The notes under the pieces are model-generated. The model had not been told where the DNA came from and did not search any database. It saw nothing but the letters and a program-made list of their open reading frames with translations. Both the position numbers and the translations under genes were made by a program. Below are positions 44,953-54,274 of a stretch of 64,000 bases of DNA, one piece after another. Source of the stretch: Yersinia kristensenii (GTDB lineage Bacteria > Pseudomonadota > Gammaproteobacteria > Enterobacterales > Enterobacteriaceae); assembly GCF_900460525.1 (NCBI RefSeq), contig NZ_UHIY01000001.1, positions 992,001 to 1,056,000 of the forward strand. The letters run 5' to 3'. Within the stretch, counting starts at the first letter, position 1. The number at the start of each line of letters is the position of its first letter.

Positions 44953-45373
44953 CCGCGAATTCCCCATCTGTCATTGTGAACGTGCTTGTTGTGTTGGTCT
45001 TAACGTTTTATAGCGCCGTAACGTTTTATTCATAAGTAATAATGATTTAGTCTCAAAAGTGATGCTTTTTTCTAATAAGACTTTATTTTTCATGCCATTA
45101 AACAGGAGTTTTATGCTGCAAATCAACTAAGACAAGCAGAAACAAGCGGTGTAAACAGCATAAAATTAGGATTAAATTGAATGGGTTTTGCACAAATGCT
45201 AGTGAGTTGTGCTGGTTATGTGATCATTTACTCTGTTAAAACTCGGAAAATGCAGTAGCGAAAAAACATTTTCCCCCATGAACGTACAGAAAAACTTACA
45301 CAACTCTCTGACCTATGATCTAGTACAATAAACCACAGCCTTATAACCCTCACATTTCTGTGGTTTATTGACG
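44953..45373. promoter_or_regulatory. Divergent livK/panM regulatory region
   Basis: A 421-bp non-coding gap. It should hold the livK promoter (Lrp-controlled in E. coli), but I could not place an Lrp site with confidence. Short AT-rich runs and a five-codon ATG...TAA at 45113-45130 were noted without meaning. The panM-proximal end has the inverted repeat annotated separately. Confidence 0.5.
45330..45366. repeat. Inverted repeat directly before panM
   Basis: AAACCACAG (45330-45338) and CTGTGGTTT (45358-45366) are perfect 9-bp arms separated by 19 bp, ending 7 bp before the panM ATG. No clear ribosome-binding site is visible there. It could be an operator or a leader hairpin that limits translation. 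Confidence 0.45.
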
Positions 45374-45766
45374 ATGAAACTGACTATTGAACGTTTAACA
45401 AACCTTACTCATCAGGACCTTATCGATTTAGCTAAAATTTGGCCTGAGCAGCAACAAACCTATTGGTTGCAATGGATTAATGACGGCAAGCCGCTCTTCG
45501 CTGCGCGATTTAATGAGCGTCTATTAGGTGCAGTGAAAGTGATTGTCGATGGCCAACAGGCCGAGCTTGAGGATTTGTGTGTCAGGGAAGTGACGCGTCG
45601 GCGCGGCGTGGGGCTTTATCTCATTGAAGAAACATTGCGTCAGCTAGCGGAAGTGAAACACTGGCAATTGAAGGACGATCAGGTGGCAAGCACAAACCGT
45701 AAAGCTGTGGATGGCTTTATGCATGCCTGCGGTTTTAGCCGTGGCACGCAGAACTGGCAGCGGTAG
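45374..45766 (+). CDS. panM: PanD maturation/regulatory acetyltransferase-fold protein PanM (PanZ)
   Basis: A GNAT-fold protein that promotes self-cleavage of aspartate decarboxylase PanD and tunes pantothenate synthesis in response to acetyl-CoA. 130 residues from ATG 45374. MKLTIERL, DLAKIWPEQ, FAARFNERLLGAVKVIVDG and LCVREVTRRRGVGLYLIEE (the acetyl-CoA-binding RxxGxG-type loop) match E. coli YhhK. An upstream TTG at 45368 is rejected. Convergent with the 787-codon gene, with only 4 bp between the stop codons. Confidence 0.93.
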   Translation: MKLTIERLTNLTHQDLIDLAKIWPEQQQTYWLQWINDGKPLFAARFNERLLGAVKVIVDGQQAELEDLCVREVTRRRGVGLYLIEETLRQLAEVKHWQLKDDQVASTNRKAVDGFMHACGFSRGTQNWQR

Positions 45767-45770
45767 CGGA

Positions 45771-48134
45771 TTAAACAGCCCGCTCATAATTATTTACCAT
45801 ATATGATGGGCGGGTAAAAATTGCAGCAGCCACGCTATCCGGCGAGGATCCACTACTCACAGCTTCATTTTGCCCAGCGAAACTTGCCATATTTTCAGCT
45901 AATAACTCCGTTGCAGTGCCGTGATGGAGGGTAATGCAATCAAAACCTCCGCTAAGATCCAATAAACTTTCAGCAAAATTGAAGTCAGCAGGAACATAAT
46001 AATCATTACCCTCCCCCATTTTTGCCCTACCAATAAATTCCACCTGCAACCCTGGCATGTGATTTTTAAACCAATCAGAGATTGCGTCGTTGAGAGGTTC
46101 GATGCTAGACGCATTGGTAATATAGAACATCGAATTATCTTTTTGGCTGGTCCCCATGACACCATTCATATAATTCACATGACGTTTTAAGATATAATGA
46201 TCTTCCGTATCAACCGCCCCCAATTGTATTTCTCCCACAGAGAAAACACCCGGTGTTTTTATAGGTTGTAGACCAGAGTCTCGTAATTGTTTCTCAATAA
46301 GATTGCTAATAGGAAGACGTTGTTGGTGTAGCTGCTGCAACTCAAGCATCGTTTGTTGTAAATCAATTTTATTTTGCTCAGTCAATTTACTATTTGGATC
46401 GTCCAGCACCTTTTGTACTAAATTTTTCGCCTCCTGATAATCATGAACCATAACACGCCCATCAGACAATGGACGCATATACATATCAATATGAAACTCC
46501 TGTTGACTCACTATAACCAAATCTTCACGAGCTACACCCAGTTCATCAGCAATAATATCTTTAGAGATTTCATTCATTGCGAGAAAACGAATAGCCTGCT
46601 GTTCAACTTGCTTATCGCTTAGGAATGAACGAATAAAACCTGCATTCTTAAGCATGATCATCATGCGATTTTTAGCAGCGATATCCGGCTGCCAATGTTG
46701 TAATTTTTGTTTGATTAACTTATGACTATATCGTGGTGACCATTGCATCATCGCACTCAGCTCAGAGTAATCTCTTTTATACATACGCAACAATTTCTCA
46801 TCGTAATTATCAGGTATGTTATCGCCTTTATATGCTACACGATGACGATGATTTGCGGCAGCTATCTGTTCTATCGATAAATTCATCTCATTACCAATAT
46901 CTGGAATATCAGTTAATGCATCTCGCATATTTGCCAATTCAAGTTTAGCGCGTACAGTCTTGGCTAATAATAAACGGGAAGGATAATCAAGGTGCTCTGG
47001 TAATAATCCTGAAGCTTCCAGTAACATTAAATCAATTTGAGGGTCGAATCCCCGCCGAAAGATACTCGATTCTTCACTTGCCAGGCTCAAAGTGAATTCA
47101 CCGTTATTTTGCATTGCTTCAACTTCGGCCGCCACTCGCTCTGAATCAAGGTAGTTATGCCTTAACGTAGTCTGTATTACCGCATCACGGCCAACCAATG
47201 CATAAATTTTACCATTGGCCCGCCGGCCCGTAAGCATATTCCCCCCGTCAATGACAGATAAAGTTTTAACCATATCCAAGTTGTACTTTTTGACTAACTT
47301 TTTCGCTGCTGTCCAGCGCTCAAAAGATTGCCCTTGCGAAGGACAATCTTCTAACTCTAAACTATGGTGCCCTTCCTCCTCAGCCCCTGGGATACTCATA
47401 TCCAAGCTGCTGACAAACTCCTCATACGCAGTGCTCTCCCCATCCCCCATAGGGCTACTCGGCTGAAATACCTGTTTGCCGTCAGCCGATAACCACATAT
47501 TGTCTTCAGTCCAAAAAGTCATATCTGACTCTTTTCGGATATTAAAGTTATAGCGTTGCCCTAATACATCCAGTTCTTTAGATAAACCATAGCCAGATGT
47601 TTCCCCGGAGTGATAAAGATGGGTAATAGGGTTTGTCACATCATCCAGCGACAAAGAGAAAACCAAGTTACTGGCTTTGGACATAGGCAGCGGGATCGCT
47701 GAGGACAAAAGATCAACGGATGAGGATTGGCTGCCAACTAAGTTTCGGGTCAGATCATCAATAACATATTTTTTATTATCTAAAAGAAGGTATTCAACTT
47801 TATTTTCACCAACATCACTAAAATGATGTTTAACTGTCACAAGGTTATGTCGTGAACTTTCTTTCCCATTCACTCTGGTCCAAAATATTAAATCATTCCC
47901 TGACCTTTGTAGTCTGAGTTTTTTAGTTTGTATATTAATGAATTGGATATGGCCATAATGACCACCATTATCGTCAATAATACCGTGGCCATCAGCTACT
48001 CCATAATGGCGATACTCCATATTATCAATACCAGAAACTATTGAATCATCCCCTCTAAGCCGTTCAACAGATGTATCTTCACCACCAATAGGCATGGCAT
48101 TATTTTTATTAGTGCTACGTGCAGCATTTGACAT
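45771..48134 (-). CDS. 787-residue protein with arginine/peptidylarginine deiminase-like motifs, function unknown
   Basis: I do not recognise this as a named gene. The N-terminus MSNAARSTNKNNAMPIGGED is Ser/Asn-rich with no signal peptide or membrane span. Residues 1-180 are unassigned. From about 185 the order of motifs fits the guanidino-group-modifying superfamily: FWTEDNMW (207-214, D211), VIDGGNMLTG (294-303), EFHIDMYMRPLSDG (546-559, H548/D550) and GGFDCITLHHG (729-739, C733). A mainly helical stretch (about 345-520) is inserted between the second and third motifs; a Gln/Leu-rich, coiled-coil-like stretch (585-610) follows the HID motif. AGGAG precedes the ATG. No immunity-like neighbour is present. 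If active it would deiminate arginine, peptidyl-arginine or agmatine; a secreted effector or toxin role is inference. Confidence 0.65.
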   Translation of the reverse strand: MSNAARSTNKNNAMPIGGEDTSVERLRGDDSIVSGIDNMEYRHYGVADGHGIIDDNGGHYGHIQFINIQTKKLRLQRSGNDLIFWTRVNGKESSRHNLVTVKHHFSDVGENKVEYLLLDNKKYVIDDLTRNLVGSQSSSVDLLSSAIPLPMSKASNLVFSLSLDDVTNPITHLYHSGETSGYGLSKELDVLGQRYNFNIRKESDMTFWTEDNMWLSADGKQVFQPSSPMGDGESTAYEEFVSSLDMSIPGAEEEGHHSLELEDCPSQGQSFERWTAAKKLVKKYNLDMVKTLSVIDGGNMLTGRRANGKIYALVGRDAVIQTTLRHNYLDSERVAAEVEAMQNNGEFTLSLASEESSIFRRGFDPQIDLMLLEASGLLPEHLDYPSRLLLAKTVRAKLELANMRDALTDIPDIGNEMNLSIEQIAAANHRHRVAYKGDNIPDNYDEKLLRMYKRDYSELSAMMQWSPRYSHKLIKQKLQHWQPDIAAKNRMMIMLKNAGFIRSFLSDKQVEQQAIRFLAMNEISKDIIADELGVAREDLVIVSQQEFHIDMYMRPLSDGRVMVHDYQEAKNLVQKVLDDPNSKLTEQNKIDLQQTMLELQQLHQQRLPISNLIEKQLRDSGLQPIKTPGVFSVGEIQLGAVDTEDHYILKRHVNYMNGVMGTSQKDNSMFYITNASSIEPLNDAISDWFKNHMPGLQVEFIGRAKMGEGNDYYVPADFNFAESLLDLSGGFDCITLHHGTATELLAENMASFAGQNEAVSSGSSPDSVAAAIFTRPSYMVNNYERAV

Positions 48135-48629
48135 ATTATTCTCCTGAAAAAAACTCCAATATTAAATTTTCATTTACATCATTTAAGTTATAAATATAGA
48201 CTGTTAATAATTAAAAATACCATTATGCAATGGCACAATAAAATTATTAGTGATTAACTAACTTATAATGTTTTATGTGATTTAATATGGCACATTAAAT
48301 CAATGGATAATTAACAATATAAAAACAGTATCAGCCTACTTGTTTTATTATTTATCGTATTTAGTACTTTGCCGAATTTGGTTTTTTTAGAAAATTATTA
48401 TTACGGAGTTAACGCCATAGATAATCCGACTGACTGTCGGAATCGAGTGTGTGGAAGACTTTTAAGCCATGATTTAGCTCATATCGTTAAAAATCAGAGA
48501 CTGCTAAAACGCACAAAGTAAAAGGGCGATATTAATAATTAATATCGCCCTTCATGTTACGTCATATACCCTTTTGATTACATACCGCAGTATATTGTTA
48601 ACTGCGATGTCAATTATGTAAGGTATATA
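48135..48629. promoter_or_regulatory. Long AT-rich gap upstream of the 787-codon gene
   Basis: 495 bp with no credible gene. The part next to the 787-codon gene (48150-48400) is extremely AT-rich, as in silenced, horizontally acquired promoters. The part next to rpoH holds the rpoH terminator. A small palindrome CCGA...TCGG lies at 48427-48441. Confidence 0.5.
48518..48552 (-). terminator. Terminator of rpoH
   Basis: On the minus strand AAGGGCGATATT (48552-48541) and AATATCGCCCTT (48533-48522) form a perfect 12-bp stem with a 7-nt loop, followed by TTACTTTG. It lies 78 bp past the rpoH stop. Confidence 0.8.
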
Positions 48630-49487
48630 TCAGGCTTCAATAGCCATTCGTAATTTTTTCATCGCGTTCTTTTCAAGCTGACGAACACGTTCAGCAGATA
48701 CACCGTACTGATCAGCCAGTTCCTGCAATGTAGACTTGTTGTCATCATCCAGCCAACGAGCACGAATAATATGCTGGCTCCGCTCGTCCAAACCTTCCAA
48801 TGCATAAGATAATTTGTCTGCCGCGTGATTGTCCCAATTATCCTCCTCGATGCCATCTGCAAAGTCTGAGGTTTTATCCTGCAAATACAGGACGGGCGCC
48901 ATAGATTGGCCGTCACGTGCTTCATCATCTGGAGATGGGTCGAAAGTCATATCCTGTGCGGACATGCGTGATTCCATCTCACGAACATCTTTACTGGTCA
49001 CACCCAGTTCTTTGGCAACCAGCTCGACTTCATCTTGGTTAAACCAACCCAAACGCTGCTTAGTTTTACGCAGATTAAAGAATAACTTACGCTGAGCTTT
49101 AGTGGTCGCAACTTTAACAATCCGCCAATTACGCAGAACATATTCATGAATTTCTGCTTTGATCCAGTGTACTGCGAAAGACACCAGACGCACCCCAACT
49201 TCAGGGTTAAAACGGCGAACCGCTTTCATCAAGCCAATATTACCTTCCTGAATAAGGTCAGCCTGTGGCAAACCATACCCAGAATAGTTACGGGCAACAT
49301 GAGCAACAAAGCGCAGGTGAGACAGGATTAGCTGTTTAGCCGCCCCCAGATCGCCCTGGTAATGCAGCCGTTCAGCCAGTTCCCGCTCTTCCTCTGCAGT
49401 TAGCATTGGATAGGCATTGGCAGCCCGAATATAGGCTTCCAAACTACCTTGGGGTACTAAGGCTAAAGTTTGCATTTCTTTGGTCAT
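48630..49487 (-). CDS. rpoH: RNA polymerase heat-shock sigma factor RpoH (sigma-32)
   Basis: Directs transcription of heat-shock chaperones and proteases. 285 residues from [20 protein letters not shown], with GAGGG upstream; the frame extending to 49568 is not the start. Region 2 contains [49 protein letters not shown], and [16 protein letters not shown] is the sigma-32-specific RpoH box region. Region 4 ends [25 protein letters not shown]. It lies downstream of ftsX, as in E. coli; temperature control of translation by mRNA structure is known for the family. Confidence 0.97.
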   Translation of the reverse strand: MTKEMQTLALVPQGSLEAYIRAANAYPMLTAEEERELAERLHYQGDLGAAKQLILSHLRFVAHVARNYSGYGLPQADLIQEGNIGLMKAVRRFNPEVGVRLVSFAVHWIKAEIHEYVLRNWRIVKVATTKAQRKLFFNLRKTKQRLGWFNQDEVELVAKELGVTSKDVREMESRMSAQDMTFDPSPDDEARDGQSMAPVLYLQDKTSDFADGIEEDNWDNHAADKLSYALEGLDERSQHIIRARWLDDDNKSTLQELADQYGVSAERVRQLEKNAMKKLRMAIEA

Positions 49488-49798
49488 TCGAAACCCTCTC
49501 ATTGCATGGTTATACCTGTTATCTTTCAAACCGCAGGTTTGTTGGCTACTTGCGCTCACCCGAATCACTTACTGATGTGAATTCATCGTGATTATGAGCC
49601 TCATTAGAGACTCACCCTGCGGGCCAACGCAGGCGCTGTTCAACATGGTTTACAACCAAGTTGTCTCTTACTTTCCGCCTTCCTGCAACTTGAAATCTAT
49701 GGGGTATATTAAATAGTGCAAATTTCTCTCAGCGCCTATATTTTAGCACCTGCCTAAGCAGATTCAAGCGCTGGGCACCTTATCATTTCACTGTGTTC

Positions 49799-49825
49799 TT
49801 CGACCTGTTATCACCATAAAAGTTC
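49799..49825 (-). promoter_or_regulatory. Candidate sigma-E promoter of rpoH
   Basis: On the minus strand GAACTT (49825-49820), a 16-bp spacer and TCGAA (49803-49799) resemble the sigma-E consensus GAACTT-N16-TCTRA. E. coli rpoH has a sigma-E promoter (P3) in the equivalent region. The start would be about 300 bp upstream of the coding region. Confidence 0.5.
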
Positions 49826-49916
49826 AAACTGGATCACAGTTTCAGCTGTTGAGTTTAGCAGATAACTCGCTGTGCGTATCAGGGAGAGCCTATGGTATTA
49901 ACGGGTAAACCGCGCC

Positions 49917-49950
49917 CTTTCCCTGCCTTCACGAGGTACCGCAGGGAAAG
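49917..49950. terminator. Hairpin after ftsX
   Basis: CTTTCCCTGC (49917-49926) and GCAGGGAAAG (49941-49950) form a perfect 10-bp stem 18 bp beyond the ftsX stop. No T-run follows on the minus strand, so full termination of ftsYEX is uncertain. Confidence 0.6.
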
Positions 49951-49967
49951 AGTATAACAAACATTTT

Positions 49968-50924
49968 TTACTGCGGTGTAAATCGGCGTAAATGTTGAAC
50001 CGTCGCCAACCAGGCGGCGATCCAGCCAATCATGGCCGAGATCAACACCAACAGCAGGCATTCATCCCAGCTTAACCCATGTAGCGCAAAGCTGGTGCCG
50101 AACACCGTGGCTACCTGTGTCACAACCGAACCGAGCTTCCATACCAGCGCTTCGGAGAGAATTAGTGATAACACCGCACCGCCGAAACCTAGCATCGCGC
50201 CACCGTTCAAGAACGGCCGCAGAATAAACCCATCGGTTGCCCCAATCAGTTTCATAACATTGATAGTATCGCGGCGGCTAAAGATACTCAGACGCACACT
50301 GTTACCAATGACCAGGAATACAGCTACCACCATCAACACGCCAATCATGGCCGCAACTTGCCCGACCAAGCCGGTTAATGCCGCCAAACGAGCAAACCAG
50401 CTATCATCCATACGAACTTCAGCTACCCCTTCGACCTTACTCACCCGCTCGCGCAGGGTATCGAGCGTCCCGGAACTTTGAAAATCTATCTTAGGCGTGA
50501 TAATGGCAACTGCGGGCAGCGGGTTTTCTTCCAGCATATCCAGCGCACCGCCAAAACCAGACCAGTTGCGGAACTCACCCATCGCTTCTTCCCGCGATAG
50601 ATAGTTAACTTTCTCAACACCGGCTTCCGCTTTCAGTGTGGTCACGACATTTTCAGCCGCGTTATCATCTAACGCTTTATCCAGATAGACCGTCAATTGC
50701 GGCGTTGGATACCATTGATCCGCCGCCTGACTGACGTTCTTCCACACGATATAACACACACTTGGCAGGGTCAGTGAGATGGCAATCACCATCACTGTTA
50801 ACAACGTTGCCAACGGTTGGCGCATCATATCGGCAACAGCATTAACCCACGAATAACGCCACTGTTCGCGCCAACCGCCTTTCAGCGCCTTGGTTTTTGC
50901 TTTCTGCGCACTATTATTCGCCAT
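49968..50924 (-). CDS. ftsX: Cell division protein FtsX
   Basis: The permease-like partner of FtsE that transmits ATP-driven signals to EnvC and periplasmic amidases at the septum. 318 residues, four spans with a large periplasmic loop after the first. [58 protein letters not shown] and [37 protein letters not shown] are nearly identical to E. coli. The cytosolic N-terminal extension is about 30 residues shorter than in E. coli. It overlaps ftsE by 11 bp. Confidence 0.97.
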   Translation of the reverse strand: MANNSAQKAKTKALKGGWREQWRYSWVNAVADMMRQPLATLLTVMVIAISLTLPSVCYIVWKNVSQAADQWYPTPQLTVYLDKALDDNAAENVVTTLKAEAGVEKVNYLSREEAMGEFRNWSGFGGALDMLEENPLPAVAIITPKIDFQSSGTLDTLRERVSKVEGVAEVRMDDSWFARLAALTGLVGQVAAMIGVLMVVAVFLVIGNSVRLSIFSRRDTINVMKLIGATDGFILRPFLNGGAMLGFGGAVLSLILSEALVWKLGSVVTQVATVFGTSFALHGLSWDECLLLVLISAMIGWIAAWLATVQHLRRFTPQ

Positions 50925-51582
50925 GATGCGCTCCTGACATCCGCCCCTGACTTAATGTCAGAATCGGGTAGCGCCGCCGAGCAATCAACGACGTGTCGTG
51001 GGTTGCCATTAACACGGTAACGCCCACACGGTTAAACTCTTCAAACAAACGCAAAATGCCTTCAGATAATGCATCATCCAGGTTACCGGTCGGCTCATCT
51101 GCCAGTAATACCGCGGGCTTGTTCACTACCGCCCTCGCTATACCAACACGCTGTTGTTCACCACCGGAGAGCTGAATAGGGAAGTTTTTCGCCTTATCCA
51201 ATAACCCCACTTTATCCAGTGCCGCAGACACTCTGCGGCGAATATCTTCGGTGCTGGCACCTGCAATAATCAATGGCATGGCAACATTGTCATAGACCGT
51301 TCTGTCCAACAGCAGGTGGTGATCTTGAAAGATCATCCCGATCTGACGACGCAAGAATGGCACTTCGCGATTTTTCAGGCGGCTGATGTCATGACCACCA
51401 AACCAGATATGGCCAGCACTGGGGCGCTCGATACCACAAATCAGTTTCAGCAGAGTACTTTTCCCTGCACCGGAATGACCTGTCAAGAACGCCATTTCCG
51501 CTGGACGCAGATGAAAATCTACCCCTTGCAGTGCCTGTCGTCCTCCCAGATAAGCTTTACTGACCTGTTCAAAGCGAATCAT
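50914..51582 (-). CDS. ftsE: Cell division ATP-binding protein FtsE
   Basis: The ABC-type ATPase of the FtsEX complex. 222 residues. Walker A is [14 protein letters not shown], the Q-loop [11 protein letters not shown], the signature [16 protein letters not shown], Walker [14 protein letters not shown] and the switch His MATHDTSLI. It is 5 bp after ftsY and overlaps ftsX, forming ftsYEX. Confidence 0.97.
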   Translation of the reverse strand: MIRFEQVSKAYLGGRQALQGVDFHLRPAEMAFLTGHSGAGKSTLLKLICGIERPSAGHIWFGGHDISRLKNREVPFLRRQIGMIFQDHHLLLDRTVYDNVAMPLIIAGASTEDIRRRVSAALDKVGLLDKAKNFPIQLSGGEQQRVGIARAVVNKPAVLLADEPTGNLDDALSEGILRLFEEFNRVGVTVLMATHDTSLIARRRYPILTLSQGRMSGAHHGE

Positions 51583-51587
51583 CCGTA

Positions 51588-53096
51588 TTAATCCTCTCGG
51601 GCAAAAAGAGCCTCAATAAAATCGTCAGCCTTAAATGGCCGTAAATCCTCTATACCTTCCCCAACGCCGATATAACGGATTGGGATACCGAACTGATCTG
51701 CGATGGCAAATATTACCCCACCCTTGGCGGTACCATCGAGCTTAGTCAGGGTAATTCCGGTCAGACCCACTGCTTCATTAAACAGTTTCGCCTGACTCAC
51801 CGCATTTTGTCCGGTACTGGCATCCAACGTCAGCATAACCTCATGGGGGGCATCGCCGTCCAGCTTTTTCATCACGCGGACAATCTTCTTCAGCTCTTCC
51901 ATCAAGTGACTTTTATTTTGCAGACGCCCGGCAGTATCAGCTAACAGCACATCAATACCCCGCGCTTTAGCCGCCTGAATAGCATCGAAAATGACTGATG
52001 CTGAATCTGCGCCGGTATGTTGTGCAACGACGGCAATCTTATTGCGATCACCCCAAACTTGCAGCTGTTCTACTGCCGCTGCGCGGAAAGTATCACCCGC
52101 CGCCAACATGACAGATTTCCCCTCGGCCTGGAATTGGCGCGCCAACTTACCAATGGTAGTAGTTTTACCCACCCCATTGACGCCAACCATTAAAATAACA
52201 AATGGATTTTTACCACTGACATCTAATGGTTTGTCTACTTTAGACAGAATTTCAGACATTTCCTCTTTGAGCTTGCCATACAATGCTTCGGCATCTTTTA
52301 GCTGTTTACGACTGGCATGCTCTGTTAGAGAAGTAATAATTTTACGCGTAGTTTCGACACCTACGTCGGCGATCAAGAGCTGTTCTTCTAGCTCTTCAAA
52401 TAGATCGTCGTCGATTTTCTTGCCACGGAATAGCCCCATAAAACCAGAGCCAAGATTCTGCTTGGTTTTGATTAAGCTACGTTTTAAGCGAGCAAAGAAA
52501 CCCTCTTTCGTTGGCCGCTCTTGTTCTTGAGCCGTTGCTGCTACAATTTCTTCTTCATTTTCAATAAGTTCTTCAGCTACGATCTCATCTTCAAGGCTAA
52601 CAAGCTCCTCAATGACCTCGACCGGAGGTTCATCAACAATACCCTGTGGCTCTGGAATATCGACAGCAACATTGCTTTCCGTCAGCGGCAATTCTGGCGC
52701 ACTGACGGTACCTTCATCCCATGAGTCAACGTGGGCTTTATCACTGTCACTCTGTGAGAAGTGATGCTGTAAATACTGAGGGTCTGCAGCGAAATCTATA
52801 TTTTCTTCAACTGCTTGTGCAGTTGGCTCTACAGCTACCTCTGGCAAAGTTTCAGCCGCAGCTTCACCAATTGCTGCGCTATCCCATTCACCTGGGGTTA
52901 CCTGCTCAGGCAGTGCTGCCGCGTCAGAGGCATTTTCTGAAACTATTTCAGCTTGTTTTTCGCCGATAGCTTGCTCTTCAATAGCCAGCTCAGCGGTATT
53001 TTCTTTCTCAGTAGCCAATGGCTCTGCTGTGTGTTCTTCATTCTGACGGCCTAAGCCCAGCCAGGAAAAAAATCCACGTTTTTTTTCTTTTGCCAT
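51588..53096 (-). CDS. ftsY: Signal recognition particle receptor FtsY
   Basis: The SRP receptor GTPase that delivers ribosome-nascent chains to the translocon. 502 residues. An acidic, low-complexity A domain (about 20-190) is followed by the N domain and the GTPase G domain. GTPase motifs are P-loop GVNGVGKT (305-312), DTAGR (387-391) and TKLD (451-454). The N-terminus MAKEKKRGFFSWLGLG carries the basic amphipathic membrane-binding helix. First gene of ftsYEX, divergent from rsmD. Confidence 0.97.
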   Translation of the reverse strand: MAKEKKRGFFSWLGLGRQNEEHTAEPLATEKENTAELAIEEQAIGEKQAEIVSENASDAAALPEQVTPGEWDSAAIGEAAAETLPEVAVEPTAQAVEENIDFAADPQYLQHHFSQSDSDKAHVDSWDEGTVSAPELPLTESNVAVDIPEPQGIVDEPPVEVIEELVSLEDEIVAEELIENEEEIVAATAQEQERPTKEGFFARLKRSLIKTKQNLGSGFMGLFRGKKIDDDLFEELEEQLLIADVGVETTRKIITSLTEHASRKQLKDAEALYGKLKEEMSEILSKVDKPLDVSGKNPFVILMVGVNGVGKTTTIGKLARQFQAEGKSVMLAAGDTFRAAAVEQLQVWGDRNKIAVVAQHTGADSASVIFDAIQAAKARGIDVLLADTAGRLQNKSHLMEELKKIVRVMKKLDGDAPHEVMLTLDASTGQNAVSQAKLFNEAVGLTGITLTKLDGTAKGGVIFAIADQFGIPIRYIGVGEGIEDLRPFKADDFIEALFARED

Positions 53097-53314
53097 TTTT
53101 GGACTCTAATTACTTTGGGTTTACATAAATAAGATCATAGTTCGCAAGTCTATCACTTTCCCCTGAACAGCAACACGCGCACGATGCTGCTTTCTATCGT
53201 GAATTCAATCAACAAAGGTTTAACGTTTCCCCCACACTGCACTCATGGGTAGAATAGCGACTAACTTTTTTATTCAGTGCTGCAATACTGGCCAACTTTC
53301 AAGCAAAGCGATCT

Positions 53315-53953
53315 ATGGCAAAGCGACCGATAGTCAAAGCAAAACAAGCTCCACAGCAGTCCGCAGGACAAATCCGCATTATTGGCGGTAAATGGCGAGG
53401 GCGCAAACTACCTGTGCCGGTTAGCCCAGGGCTGCGCCCTACCACTGATCGGGTCAGGGAGACATTGTTCAACTGGCTTGCGCCCATGATTCAAGGTGCC
53501 CGATGTCTGGATTGCTTTGCGGGTAGCGGCGCCTTAGGGCTGGAGGCGCTATCCCGTTATGCAGGTGTTGCTATACTGCTGGAAGCTGACAGGTATGTCG
53601 CTAAACAACTGGCCAACAATCTGACGTTATTGAGTGCCGACAACGGGCAAGTGGTCAATACCAATTCTTTGCAATGGTTAGCCCAACCGGGCCAGCCTTT
53701 CGATTTAGTCTTCCTTGACCCTCCTTTCCGTAAAGGTTTACTGGCTGAAACCATCAATTTATTGGAGCAATTCAACTGGCTAACGGCTGATGCCTGGATT
53801 TATGTTGAAGCAGAGGCAGAAAGTGCCGCCACTGATGTCCCAGCCAATTGGCAGTTACATCGAGAGAAAATTGCCGGGCAGGTTGCTTATCGCCTCTATA
53901 TTCGTAGCGAAGAAACCCTCAAAAGCACGGTATCCGCTGAAAAACAGGAGTAA
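53315..53953 (+). CDS. rsmD: 16S rRNA (guanine966-N2)-methyltransferase RsmD
   Basis: Methylates G966 of 16S rRNA in assembled 30S particles. 212 residues. The N-terminal RIIGGKWRGRKLPVP and LRPTTDRVRETLFNWL are family signatures. SAM motif I is CLDCFAGSGALGLEALSR and the catalytic motif IV is FLDPPF. No strong ribosome-binding site precedes the ATG. It is followed 4 bp later by yhhL, probably in one transcript. Confidence 0.96.
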   Translation: MAKRPIVKAKQAPQQSAGQIRIIGGKWRGRKLPVPVSPGLRPTTDRVRETLFNWLAPMIQGARCLDCFAGSGALGLEALSRYAGVAILLEADRYVAKQLANNLTLLSADNGQVVNTNSLQWLAQPGQPFDLVFLDPPFRKGLLAETINLLEQFNWLTADAWIYVEAEAESAATDVPANWQLHREKIAGQVAYRLYIRSEETLKSTVSAEKQE

Positions 53954-53957
53954 CACC

Positions 53958-54230
53958 ATGTGGATTAATATCGGCCGGTTATTGATGTTAGGAGTATGGT
54001 TTTTCTTATTGTTGAATCTGTTCCAGCCATTTCCTAAACCGTTGAAATACTTTATTGATGTCGCAATGATCTTCATGGTCTTGATGCATGGTTTGCAACT
54101 GATATTACTTAAATCTACACAGCCGAAAGATCAGCCAATCAGTGGATGGCAACAATTCAAAATTTTTGTGTTTGGGGTTTTCGAATTGTTGGCTTGGCAA
54201 AAGAAACAGCCACCATTGCCTAAAAAATAA
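53958..54230 (+). CDS. yhhL: DUF1145 family membrane protein YhhL
   Basis: A 90-residue protein of unknown function with two or three hydrophobic segments. MWINIGRLLMLGVWFFLLLNLFQPFPKPLKYF and VLMHGLQLILLKST match E. coli YhhL. AGGAG at 53947-53951, overlapping the rsmD stop, is well spaced for this ATG. The open frame runs further upstream to 53790, but that part overlaps rsmD in another frame and is not used. Confidence 0.9.
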   Translation: MWINIGRLLMLGVWFFLLLNLFQPFPKPLKYFIDVAMIFMVLMHGLQLILLKSTQPKDQPISGWQQFKIFVFGVFELLAWQKKQPPLPKK

Positions 54231-54236
54231 TAGCCA

Positions 54237-54269
54237 CTGTCGCTACATATATCTTTGTTATAGCGACAG
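54237..54269. terminator. Bidirectional terminator between yhhL and yhhM
   Basis: CTGTCGCTA (54237-54245) and TAGCGACAG (54261-54269) form a perfect 9-bp stem. It is followed by GTTATTTATT on the plus strand and TGGCTATTATTTTTT on the minus strand. It lies between convergent genes. Confidence 0.75.
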
Positions 54270-54274
54270 GTTAT

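Larger units (their letters stand above)
49488..49967. promoter_or_regulatory. rpoH upstream region
   Basis: 480 bp between ftsX and rpoH, the place of the multiple rpoH promoters in E. coli. A sigma-E-like promoter and an ftsX-proximal hairpin are annotated separately. Reading frames here are short and not gene-like. Confidence 0.6.

Noticed and set aside
45771..48134. Toxin-immunity or RHS/TcdA-type toxin locus
   Set aside because: No immunity-sized neighbour, no RHS/YD repeats and no secretion-system gene in the window; only the deiminase-like motifs are supported.
50032..50481. 149-codon open frame on the plus strand
   Set aside because: Antisense to ftsX; Thr/Ser/Pro-rich shadow composition.
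51991..52530. 179-codon open frame on the plus strand
   Set aside because: Antisense to ftsY and Ser-rich as expected of a shadow frame of an acidic/Lys-rich gene.
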